From positions 62,001 to 126,000 of the forward strand of contig NZ_JBHTBN010000001.1 of the NCBI RefSeq assembly GCF_042664795.1: a stretch of 64,000 nt of DNA, read 5' to 3'. A program made the position numbers and the translations under genes. This document shows positions 43,991 to 52,137 of the stretch, piece by piece; position 1 is the first letter of the stretch; each line of letters begins with the position of its first letter. The DNA is from Jejudonia soesokkakensis (GTDB taxonomy: Bacteria > Bacteroidota > Bacteroidia > Flavobacteriales > Flavobacteriaceae). The notes beneath the pieces were generated by a model. It saw only the letters and a program-made list of their open reading frames with translations. It made no database searches and was not told where the DNA came from.

Positions 43991-45004
43991 TTAGGCTGAA
44001 ATTTCAGCCTGTTTTTCTTGTTCTGCAAGCTCCTTAACAAGCAAATATATATAACGTATAAAAGCTAGTGATAAAAAGATAAAAACAAATATAAATGGAT
44101 ATAAAAATATCCTTTTCCCATCTATAAATTTTTTCACATCTACTAACTCAGAATTTCCAATTTTAACAACTGTTTCTTTTCTTTTTATAAGTTCTGCCTC
44201 AAGATTATCTGTCGCATCCATCAAATCAACCTTTTCTTGAAAAACACGTTCTATATTCATACTTCCTTCAATTATAAACTGATTAGGAAGTGATGGGTTT
44301 TGACCGCGTGCAAGACTATAGTTTTCAATAACGGCATCCATCTGCTCTAGCGTCTTTTTGTTTGCTGCGATGCGTTCAACAGTTCTTTCATAGTATTCTA
44401 ATCCCATTTCTTTAATTATTGGGTTTGAATTAAGATATGTGATGATTTTTTCACTGATTTCGGGAATTGCTGCCGGACCTGTTAAAATTTTAATCTTATG
44501 ATATTTGTATCCTTCCAAGAAGGCCTCTGACTCAAGTAATTTTTCCTCTTCTTCTTCAAAAGGTACAATGTCTACAAACACATTAAGACTCACGTTATTT
44601 ACTTCAGCATATTTGTCTATAAGGTTGTCAATATTAATTATTGGATTTATTTCAATAAATGCTAGGTCAAATTTGCCTTTATCAAACCCATGACTCGCCA
44701 TAAAAACTGAGTCTCTATCAGCTCTTTTTCTATTGAGCTTCTCTATAGCATTGTACACATAATTTGCATTATTATTGTTAATCTGAACCAATATTTCAGA
44801 TTCTTTATAAGAGACGTTGTCCTTATCAAAGTAATACCCAAGAGCTACCCCCGTTAGGATTAATACTAAAATGACTATCCAGAATTTAAAAATAAATTGT
44901 ACTGCCATAAAAGCAAGTATTAATACTTTTTTAAAGGCTTTTTGAATCCATTCCAGAACCGACTTTAAGTCTAGTTCGTCATTTTGGTTGTTGTGTTCAC
45001 TCAT
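43991..45004 (-). CDS. Wzz-like chain-length determinant protein
   Basis: A 337-aa protein with two membrane helices, near residues 37-58 and 304-325. They enclose a periplasmic domain with helices around residues 190-290. This is the polysaccharide co-polymerase layout that sets chain length. It lacks a C-terminal tyrosine kinase domain, so it is a PCP-1-like or split form; a separate kinase was not seen. Lies 40 bases before rfbB and 16 after the DUF gene. Confidence 0.82.
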   Translation of the reverse strand: MSEHNNQNDELDLKSVLEWIQKAFKKVLILAFMAVQFIFKFWIVILVLILTGVALGYYFDKDNVSYKESEILVQINNNNANYVYNAIEKLNRKRADRDSVFMASHGFDKGKFDLAFIEINPIINIDNLIDKYAEVNNVSLNVFVDIVPFEEEEEKLLESEAFLEGYKYHKIKILTGPAAIPEISEKIITYLNSNPIIKEMGLEYYERTVERIAANKKTLEQMDAVIENYSLARGQNPSLPNQFIIEGSMNIERVFQEKVDLMDATDNLEAELIKRKETVVKIGNSELVDVKKFIDGKRIFLYPFIFVFIFLSLAFIRYIYLLVKELAEQEKQAEISA

Positions 45005-45020
45005 AATTATTGCTGTATTG

Positions 45021-46706
45021 TTATTTAATAATCTGGTCTAATATCTTCTCTGTAATCAAATAGGTGGGTTTGACACCGCTTGTACCAAGACCTCCCGAAG
45101 CTAGCGTACTTCCTGTTTCCAGAGGATTATCACTTGCATAATAGGCATAGCTCACTTTTACCTTTTCACTAATACTGCCACGAATTCTTGATGCGGCCTG
45201 AATTGCTTTTTGGTAATGCGCACCTTCCATCTCTAACCCTATAACATCCCAAGTTGAGTTTTTAAAGAACCTAAGCACATCTCTGTTTTGCAATGAAGTT
45301 CCTAACACCGTAATCATTGAACCGCTGCACACGTGTATGTTGTCACCTTCAAACATAGATTTCCTTAATTTATTTTTAAAAGGGTAATTGTCGGCAGTCC
45401 CTTCAAATACGTGCGCCGAGGGAATCATAATATCTCCTTTACCTCCTTCTAAAATTCCAGCTTTACCCATTATAGATACAGATGCAACATCTAGGAAATG
45501 GTTGTTTTTATTAGCACAGATATAGGGTTTAAGTAACTCGTCCATGGTTTCATATGCTTGCTCTCCAAACGCATAATCCATAACAATGATCACAGGTTTG
45601 GTTTCTTTTGAACTTTCAGAAAAAGATATTCCAATATTCGAAGGTAATTTTTCAGTATCGAAAATCTGAACATTTATATTTGTACCGCTTTCATCTTCCA
45701 AATAGGTCATTCCGTATTTCGCAGCCATTTTATATACTTTTTCCCGCAGTTTGTCACTTCCTGGAATACTTAATGCCTCATAAAGTTCCATTTTAGACTT
45801 GGTCTTTGCTTCGGCGGGTAAGGCTTTTTCAGCAAAAAGAGTGTTCATAACACTGTGCATATTAGCACTTATAATATGAATTGGACGCTTAAGCAACTCT
45901 TTTCTTTCTAAGGTCTGCTTGATGTTTAATGCCCAACGTTCACCATGAATATGATGCCCTAGACGCTCTCTTAATACAGGGCTAAACGTTATAATCCGTT
46001 TTTCGTCCCCAATAACTTCTTCAATAGCGCCTTTTCCTAAGTAATAAATAATATTTAAAAACCTGTTTGGGTTTTCCTTTGTAGCAAAAAACGGATAGGC
46101 ATCACTCACTTCCTCAAAAGTTCTTCCTAAAAAGTTGGCGGTATGTGTGAGTGCAATTTCCTTTTCTTCCTTTTTAAGCTTTGTTCCTTTGTTTACAGCC
46201 TCCTCGAGCTTATTCCAATCGCGTATAACCGCTCCTTTTTCATTGATCATCACTTGCTTCATTATCTTGTGAGACTCAATATATAAGAAAGTAAGGTGCG
46301 TAAGGATGTCATATATTTCCGAACGCCCTCGGGTAATTTCAATATTCATTTGCAGTTCATCAATCCGGTAACAGTTTCGTCGCCTTTTTAACGGAATAAT
46401 AGGTCGAAAATGAGAGTTTTTATAGCCTTCGTCACTCGTTAAATTGATATACCGACATTCTTCAATACCTTGAGGAAGGCGATCCATTATATAAAGCAAT
46501 CCTTGTAATTCAATTTTTTCTTCTCCAATAGAACCATAAATCTCTGGTCGTAAGGTTAGCAATGCTTCCCGTAAGGTTTCACCAGAAACTCCCATAGGTT
46601 TATAAAAACCTCTATTAAAGAGATGTCGCATGGTTATATACAGGCGCTCTATTGCTCCAGTACTTTCCTGTGCTCGTGTGCGAGTATGTGATTTTAATTT
46701 TGTCAT
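45021..46706 (-). CDS. DUF6909-like protein with nucleoside-phosphorylase-like C-terminus
   Basis: A 561-aa soluble protein from ATG at 46706. The N-terminal half is helical and unfamiliar. The C-terminal half (about 370-561) has a pattern of the PNP/MTAN nucleosidase fold: KAGILEGGKGDIMIPSAHVF (like G-x-A-G...G-D-I-x-I), then GLEMEGAHYQKAI (the E-M-E-G-A ribose-binding motif), then YYASDNPLE (the S-D that carries the catalytic Asp). The DUF number is from memory. A longer start at TTG 46715 falls inside a TATATTTG box. It may cleave a nucleoside or related metabolite; the function is not established. Confidence 0.75.
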   Translation of the reverse strand: MTKLKSHTRTRAQESTGAIERLYITMRHLFNRGFYKPMGVSGETLREALLTLRPEIYGSIGEEKIELQGLLYIMDRLPQGIEECRYINLTSDEGYKNSHFRPIIPLKRRRNCYRIDELQMNIEITRGRSEIYDILTHLTFLYIESHKIMKQVMINEKGAVIRDWNKLEEAVNKGTKLKKEEKEIALTHTANFLGRTFEEVSDAYPFFATKENPNRFLNIIYYLGKGAIEEVIGDEKRIITFSPVLRERLGHHIHGERWALNIKQTLERKELLKRPIHIISANMHSVMNTLFAEKALPAEAKTKSKMELYEALSIPGSDKLREKVYKMAAKYGMTYLEDESGTNINVQIFDTEKLPSNIGISFSESSKETKPVIIVMDYAFGEQAYETMDELLKPYICANKNNHFLDVASVSIMGKAGILEGGKGDIMIPSAHVFEGTADNYPFKNKLRKSMFEGDNIHVCSGSMITVLGTSLQNRDVLRFFKNSTWDVIGLEMEGAHYQKAIQAASRIRGSISEKVKVSYAYYASDNPLETGSTLASGGLGTSGVKPTYLITEKILDQIIK

Positions 46707-46712
46707 TAGCGA

Positions 46713-46720
46713 CAAATATA
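46713..46720 (-). promoter_or_regulatory. -7 element just upstream of the DUF6909-like gene
   Basis: Minus-strand TATATTTG matches TAnnTTTG and ends only 6 bases before the ATG at 46706, so a transcript would be nearly leaderless. No -33 TTG is visible, and the gene can also be read from the GH3 gene upstream. Confidence 0.4.
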
Positions 46721-46728
46721 CTATTATT

Positions 46729-48225
46729 TTATCCTAGTAGTTTATATAATCCATCTGCGATTGTGCGATCATTAGACAGTCTTGGCACCTTATTCTGTCC
46801 GCCAAGTTTGCCTTGTAATTTCATGAAATTCTGGAAACTTTGTTTGGGTAGACTTTTAATTTTTAATGGCTGAAGCACCTTTCCTTCAATCAAATCCTTA
46901 TAGTACGAATTTTGATTCTGCATGGCCTCATCTAATTTTATAGCCATTTGCTGAAGGTTCTCTGGTTCGTCTTCAAATTCTATAAACCATTCGTGAAAAG
47001 GCAATTCGCCCGGCAGAGGATCTGTTTGAGGCGCTACAGTAAACTCGGTTACGGTGCAGTGAAAACTCTCCATTGCTTCTTTCATGGCATATTCTACTTC
47101 TTTTCCAATAACATGTTCTCCAAAAGCAGATATAAAATGTTTAATTCTTCCGCTCACAATAATTTTATATGGTTTAACCGAAGTAAACATCAAGGTATCA
47201 CCCACATTGTAGGCCCAAAGCCCAGCATTTGAAGATACTAACAAAACATAATTAACACCTGTTTGAACATCTCCTATAGTAAGTCGTTGCGGATTTTCAC
47301 TAAAAAATTCATCTGCTTTTACAAATTCAAAGAACATTCCACTGTCCAACTGAAGCAACATCCCTTTATCATTCTGTTTGTTTTGAAAAGCAAAAAAACC
47401 TTCAGAAGCAGGATATAACTCAATGCTTGGTACTTTTCTTCCAATTAATTGTTCAAATTTCTTTCGGTAAGGCTCATAATTAACGCCACCATAGATAAAT
47501 AACTCAAAGTTTTTAAACAGCTCTCCAACTTCTTTTCCTGTACTCTTTTTCAGTCTTTCAAAATACATTTGTACCCAAGATGGAATGCCACTAATAAGTG
47601 TCATGTTTTGATCTTTAGTTTCGGCAACAATAGCATCCACTTTTGTTTCCCAGTCATCAATACAATTCACCTCCCAACTTGGCAGTCTGTTTTTCTGAAG
47701 GTATCCCGGCACGTAATGTGCAACGATTCCAGAAAGCCTCCCTAGTTTAATTCCATTTTTTTCGGTCATCTCTGGACTGCCCTGTAAAAAGATCATCTTT
47801 CCGTCTACAAAATCGGCATTCCCTGTTTCGTGAATATAACTTAATATCGCATTTCTGGCTGCATTGGTATGTGAGGGCATTGATTCTTTGGTAAGAGGAA
47901 TATACTTAGCACCAGAAGTAGTCCCAGATGTTTTTGCAAAATACAGCGGTTTGCCTGGCCATAAAATATCTGATTGCCCCGCCACAACTTTATCTATGTA
48001 AGGCTTTAGATCTTCATAATCCCGTATAGGGACAAAGTTTGCAAAATCCTGATACGATGCTATCTTAGAAAAATGATGATCTTTTCCGAAGGTAGTATTT
48101 TGAGCAGTTTTTATAAGGTTTTTAAAAACCTTTTGCTGAGTTTTAAGAGGGTTCGAAGCCCACCTATTCATTCGGTTTACAACAAATTTTGCAAATATTT
48201 TAGCCGCAATAGATTTAACAGACAT
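46729..48225 (-). CDS. GH3-family acyl-adenylating enzyme
   Basis: A 498-aa member of the GH3 family, named after plant jasmonate/auxin-amino acid synthetases and common in Bacteroidota. The ATP loop reads AKTSGTTSGAKYIPLT (about 88-103); later IELYPASEGFFAFQ and YNVGDTLMF match further adenylation motifs. Such enzymes activate a carboxylic acid and couple it to an amine; the bacterial substrate is unknown. Starts 1 base after the M23 gene and lies 22 bases before the DUF6909-like ATG. Confidence 0.9.
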   Translation of the reverse strand: MSVKSIAAKIFAKFVVNRMNRWASNPLKTQQKVFKNLIKTAQNTTFGKDHHFSKIASYQDFANFVPIRDYEDLKPYIDKVVAGQSDILWPGKPLYFAKTSGTTSGAKYIPLTKESMPSHTNAARNAILSYIHETGNADFVDGKMIFLQGSPEMTEKNGIKLGRLSGIVAHYVPGYLQKNRLPSWEVNCIDDWETKVDAIVAETKDQNMTLISGIPSWVQMYFERLKKSTGKEVGELFKNFELFIYGGVNYEPYRKKFEQLIGRKVPSIELYPASEGFFAFQNKQNDKGMLLQLDSGMFFEFVKADEFFSENPQRLTIGDVQTGVNYVLLVSSNAGLWAYNVGDTLMFTSVKPYKIIVSGRIKHFISAFGEHVIGKEVEYAMKEAMESFHCTVTEFTVAPQTDPLPGELPFHEWFIEFEDEPENLQQMAIKLDEAMQNQNSYYKDLIEGKVLQPLKIKSLPKQSFQNFMKLQGKLGGQNKVPRLSNDRTIADGLYKLLG

Positions 48226-48226
48226 A

Positions 48227-49093
48227 TTAATTGAAATCGATTACATTGGTAGGATTAATAGGGTTTCCGTCGAGCCAGACTTCAAAATGTAAGTGGGGGC
48301 CTGTTGTAAATTCGCCCGTGCTTCCAGCAGCTGCAATTACTTCTCCGCCTTTTACTAAATCTCCTTGTTTTTTGGTGAGCGAGGCATTGTGTTTATAAAC
48401 CGAAAGAATGTCATTCTTGTGTTCAATAATAATTACATAACCTGTTTCTGCAGTCCATTCGGCAAATATCACCGTACCATCTGCCACTGCTTTGATAGGT
48501 GCATCTTTTATAGTTACGATATCCACTCCAAAATGTTTTTCACTTGGATTATATCTTTCAGAAAGAGTCCCTTTGACTGGGGTAAATAATTGAATATTTA
48601 ATTCTTTATCAGATAGTAGCGGATTGTATTTGTCTTCTTGCTGCACTTTTTCACGCAACAAAGAATCTGCCGCAGAAGGAGTTAAATTAATACTATCGGG
48701 GTTAATTTTTGCTGCATTGATAATCGAATCTTTATTAAAATCTACCGTTTTTACATCTCCCGTTAGCACTTTTCGTATAGAGGCAATATATTGTTCATTA
48801 ATTGCAATTACTTGTTGCAGAGAATCAGTTTTGAACGTAAGATCTGTTGCCTTCTTTTTAAGGGACGTAGAAGAGTAGCCTGGAATATATTCCCGTAGGG
48901 GAGTAAAAGCAATCAACACCGTAGTTAGTGCAATAAGAACAACGGCAAAGATGGTGCTAAAAACAAAAACATTAAGTCTATTTAGTTTAAAAGAAAAGCG
49001 CTCTTCAAAAGTATCCTCGTTAAGTACGACAAGCCGGTACTTGTGCAGCAATTTACGTTTTATCTTTTTACCTCTCTTTTCTTTTTTGGCCAT
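48227..49093 (-). CDS. M23 family metallo-endopeptidase (peptidoglycan)
   Basis: About 288 aa from ATG at 49093 (49096 is an alternative; an extension to TTG 49117 would overlap a TATATTTG box). A very basic N-terminus and one membrane helix (about 33-55) anchor it. A coiled region follows, then a C-terminal LytM/peptidase_M23 domain with zinc motifs HFGVD and HLHFE and the substrate His in YKHNAS. It cuts peptide bridges in peptidoglycan from the periplasmic face, or activates amidases. Confidence 0.92.
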   Translation of the reverse strand: MAKKEKRGKKIKRKLLHKYRLVVLNEDTFEERFSFKLNRLNVFVFSTIFAVVLIALTTVLIAFTPLREYIPGYSSTSLKKKATDLTFKTDSLQQVIAINEQYIASIRKVLTGDVKTVDFNKDSIINAAKINPDSINLTPSAADSLLREKVQQEDKYNPLLSDKELNIQLFTPVKGTLSERYNPSEKHFGVDIVTIKDAPIKAVADGTVIFAEWTAETGYVIIIEHKNDILSVYKHNASLTKKQGDLVKGGEVIAAAGSTGEFTTGPHLHFEVWLDGNPINPTNVIDFN

Positions 49094-49186
49094 CATAGCA
49101 ACTGGTTCACAATGCAAATATAAAATAAACTAGGCGCTCCTTTGCCTAATCTTATTCAAGAAACGTTTAATCTAAACAATTCTTGT

Positions 49187-49194
49187 TACCTTTG
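49187..49194 (+). promoter_or_regulatory. -7 element of tatA
   Basis: TACCTTTG matches TAnnTTTG and ends 19 bases before the tatA ATG at 49214. The -33 region has a TTT run but no TTG. Confidence 0.5.
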
Positions 49195-49213
49195 TGGTCT
49201 AAATATTCTAATT

Positions 49214-49399
49214 ATGAGTTTACTGTTTTTACCTTTAGCGATAGGCCCATGGCAAATAGCGTTAATAGTTGTGGTCGTTTTATTATTGTTTGGCGGAAGA
49301 AAAATCCCTGAATTAATGAGAGGTCTTGGAAGTGGTATTAAAGAATTTAAAGATGCTTCAAAAGAAGACGAAGATGAAAAAATAGAGAGTAAAAAATAA
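49214..49399 (+). CDS. tatA: Twin-arginine translocase subunit TatA/E
   Basis: A 61-aa protein: one N-terminal helix (IGPWQIALIVVVVLLLFGG), hinge KIPELMRGLGSGIKEFKDA and an acidic/Lys tail, exactly the TatA pattern. It forms the pore of the Sec-independent pathway for folded proteins. ATG at 49214 is preferred over a 24-residue upstream extension because the promoter box lies inside that extension. tatC is not in the window. Confidence 0.95.
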   Translation: MSLLFLPLAIGPWQIALIVVVVLLLFGGRKIPELMRGLGSGIKEFKDASKEDEDEKIESKK

Positions 49400-49422
49400 T
49401 TTATTCTGAATATATAAAATTA

Positions 49423-49459
49423 AAAAAACCCGCGAAGCAATTTGTTTCGCGGGTTTTTT
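49423..49459. terminator. Bidirectional intrinsic terminator, tatA / DUF4837 gene
   Basis: A 14-bp perfect stem (AAAAAACCCGCGAA at 49423-49436 with TTCGCGGGTTTTTT at 49446-49459) with A/T runs on both sides. It serves both convergent genes, tatA (+) and the DUF4837 gene (-). Confidence 0.92.
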
Positions 49460-49474
49460 ATACGTCGTTAATTC

Positions 49475-50446
49475 CTAGTCAAGTCTAGCCGATTTTAATA
49501 TTGATTCCAACTCAAACTGAAGGTCTCTCTTTCGAACTCTAGGAGCATACGAAAACCCTTCGATAATTAGATATCGATTATTTTCTTCGTCACGAATGGC
49601 ATAATTTAAAAACGGCCCTGCCATAAACTGATCTTTTACATCCCAAGTTCCTTTGGTTTCGTAAGCAAACTTTCCATCAATCTCTGAAGTAAAAATATAC
49701 GGCGCATATGCCTTTTCTGTCTGAAATTGACCCCCATCCTCAACAGGAAGTAGGGCTCCACCAATTGAATCTCGTATTTTAATAATATCGGCTACCGCTG
49801 TAGAGTCTGAAGTAATCATACTTAGGGGAACCTCATAAACAATGATATTGGTGCTACCGTCTTTTAGGTCTTTACGGATCCAATAAAAATCCTCTCCTTT
49901 TTTTGCAATTCTGTATGCCGAAGGAATTCGCATACTTACCCCAAAATCACTTTGTAACGAATCAGTGTCCATTAAAGAAACGTTAGTTCTACGTTGTCTT
50001 TCTTCTATTTCTGCCTCATGAAATTCGTTAATAATCTGAGCTTGCTTACTTTTAATTAAAGCAACCAAATCTTCTTTGGTTTTCCCTTTAACATAAGCTA
50101 CCGTTTGTGGTTTGGCATAACTATCCTTAGCGATTGATACTCTATTTTCGTCTGCCAATGAAACAAATAATATTAGCCTTGATTTGCGTGCAAATCCTGA
50201 AAACGCTGCCTGTGGCATTTGATTCATAGAAAATAAGGGCTCATCCTGTGGTAATCCATCGGTAGGTGCTGCAAAGTGAGTTCGCACCTCTTCTCCAACG
50301 TCTCCATTCCAAAGATCATTCTCCATAACAACCTGAAGAACATTAATGTTTCCAACAGATTTTGAGAGTAGTGATTTGTCTTGTTTGGTGGTATTGTCAC
50401 AGGAAATTAATAAAATTGTAGCGATTAAAATAGATAGGTATTTCAT
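49475..50446 (-). CDS. DUF4837 family lipoprotein
   Basis: A 323-aa protein with a signal helix and lipobox LISC (residues 12-15). The mature part contains DLWNGDVGEEVRTHFAAP and GLPQDEPLFSMNQMP near the N-terminus, which I recall from DUF4837. Function unknown; probably inner face of the outer membrane. It follows the lytic transglycosylase gene by 18 bases, suggesting a cell-wall link. Confidence 0.85.
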   Translation of the reverse strand: MKYLSILIATILLISCDNTTKQDKSLLSKSVGNINVLQVVMENDLWNGDVGEEVRTHFAAPTDGLPQDEPLFSMNQMPQAAFSGFARKSRLILFVSLADENRVSIAKDSYAKPQTVAYVKGKTKEDLVALIKSKQAQIINEFHEAEIEERQRRTNVSLMDTDSLQSDFGVSMRIPSAYRIAKKGEDFYWIRKDLKDGSTNIIVYEVPLSMITSDSTAVADIIKIRDSIGGALLPVEDGGQFQTEKAYAPYIFTSEIDGKFAYETKGTWDVKDQFMAGPFLNYAIRDEENNRYLIIEGFSYAPRVRKRDLQFELESILKSARLD

Positions 50447-50464
50447 ATACTAAGTATTAATTTT

Positions 50465-52027
50465 TTATCCTTTTTGAACTTTAAGTTTCATTCCGGGTTT
50501 TAAGTTGTTCCCGCTAATATCATTCCACTTTTTAATATTGTCGACACTCACTCCAGGAAACTTTTGTGAAATGCTCCATAAGGAATCTCCAGTCTTAACG
50601 GTATATATTTTAGCATTTGAAGCTGTACTACTTTCTTTCTTAAGTGTTGCTGAAGAAGGCTTCATTGGATGAATCGTTAATCGTTGCCCAACTCTTAAAC
50701 TATTGCTACGTAGTCCGTTCCATCGCTTTATATTGCCTACTGAAACCCCATACTTTTCTGCAATTTTACCTAAATAATCGCCACTCTTTACTCTGTATCG
50801 AATACGGCTGGAATGTTCAGTCAATTGAGGAAGTGGTTTTTCTCGTTTTTCAAATTCCTGTTGCGCAAATGCATAAATAGCATCTTCATTTGATACAAAA
50901 GCCCCTATTTTATCTACTGGAAGACGTAGCATATAGTTCTCATCCTTTATCACTGGAATGATATTCAACTTATAAGATGGATTTAAGAACTCTAATTCGG
51001 CAAGATCAAGATTAGCTACTTGAGCAACCTGTTCTAAGGATATTTGTTTTTCTATACGAAGCGTATCTGTGGCGATATAAGGAATTTTGGGACCATTGCT
51101 TTTAAAACCATGTTCTGCTGCATATTCAAAAATGTACATGGTTGCAAGAAAAGCAGGTACATATCCTGCTGTTTCACGTGGTAGATAGGGTCTAATATTC
51201 CAGTAGTTTTTCTTTCCTCCCGAACGCCGTATCGCTTTTGAAACATTTCCAGGACCTGAATTATACGCTGCAAGTGCAAGATCCCAGTCTCCTAAACTTT
51301 TGTAAAGACTTTTGAGGTACTTTGCGGCAGCTTCCGTAGCCATAACTGGGTCACTTCGTTCATCTACATAAGAATTTACATCCAGTCCAAACATTTTGCC
51401 GGTAGCGAACATAAACTGCCAAAGCCCCGTTGCACCTACTTTAGACTGTGCTCTAGGATCCAATGCAGATTCTACAATAGCAAGATATTTCATTTCCAAA
51501 GGAAGTCCGTGTCTGTCCATCTCTTCTTCAAACATGGGAAAATAATAGTCACTTATTGCCATAAGGCGTGCCATGGTTGAGCGACGGTTTTTCAAATAAC
51601 CTTTAATAACACTTTCTAAGGATTCATTATATTCTACTGTAAACGGTGTTCGTGCATCGAGTTCTTTGAGGCGTTGTTTTAGAACTTCGGTGGGAAGTTC
51701 TTCATAATCAACAGGAGTAAATTCCTGTTCGATGATGCTTCCGTAGATCTCTTCAAAACGATTGTTGTTATACAGTTCATCAAGCCATATACTATCTATG
51801 GTTCTAGCCATAGCTAGATCTTTAAATGGGTCTGTGACAGAATCTTTTGTGACAATTGCCACGACAGTTTCTGTGATGTCACCTACTCTTTTATCCATCA
51901 CAATAGTGTCTACAACTTTTACAGTATTTGTGAGGATGGTATCTTCTACTTTTGGAGTTTTTTTCTGTGCAAAACCAATCAACACATGAGCCAAAAAGAG
52001 GAATGTACTTATCGTTTTAAATTTCAT
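50465..52027 (-). CDS. LysM-containing lytic transglycosylase (MltD-like)
   Basis: A 520-aa secreted protein: signal peptide (about 1-20), a linker, an SLT domain (about 165-300) and two C-terminal LysM repeats (about 410-455 and 474-518). The SLT part carries the catalytic Glu in AIVESALDPRAQS, GATGLWQFM and AAYNSGPGNVSKAI. The LysM repeats read YRVKSGDYLGKIAEKYGV and YTVKTGDSLWSISQKFPG. It cleaves the glycan strands of peptidoglycan. Co-oriented with DUF4837 downstream and pgk upstream (110-base gap). Confidence 0.94.
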   Translation of the reverse strand: MKFKTISTFLFLAHVLIGFAQKKTPKVEDTILTNTVKVVDTIVMDKRVGDITETVVAIVTKDSVTDPFKDLAMARTIDSIWLDELYNNNRFEEIYGSIIEQEFTPVDYEELPTEVLKQRLKELDARTPFTVEYNESLESVIKGYLKNRRSTMARLMAISDYYFPMFEEEMDRHGLPLEMKYLAIVESALDPRAQSKVGATGLWQFMFATGKMFGLDVNSYVDERSDPVMATEAAAKYLKSLYKSLGDWDLALAAYNSGPGNVSKAIRRSGGKKNYWNIRPYLPRETAGYVPAFLATMYIFEYAAEHGFKSNGPKIPYIATDTLRIEKQISLEQVAQVANLDLAELEFLNPSYKLNIIPVIKDENYMLRLPVDKIGAFVSNEDAIYAFAQQEFEKREKPLPQLTEHSSRIRYRVKSGDYLGKIAEKYGVSVGNIKRWNGLRSNSLRVGQRLTIHPMKPSSATLKKESSTASNAKIYTVKTGDSLWSISQKFPGVSVDNIKKWNDISGNNLKPGMKLKVQKG

Positions 52028-52137
52028 ATGACTTATAACGTAACTATTATTTTAAAATTTTTTAAAAGTAACAAATTAGAGGTTTTCACCCAATAGTTAA
52101 CAGAAATGAACAAAAAATGGGCCAAAATAGGGTTCTA

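Noticed and set aside
49142..49213. 24-residue extension of tatA
   Set aside because: It would contain the promoter box, and TatA proteins start right before the membrane helix.
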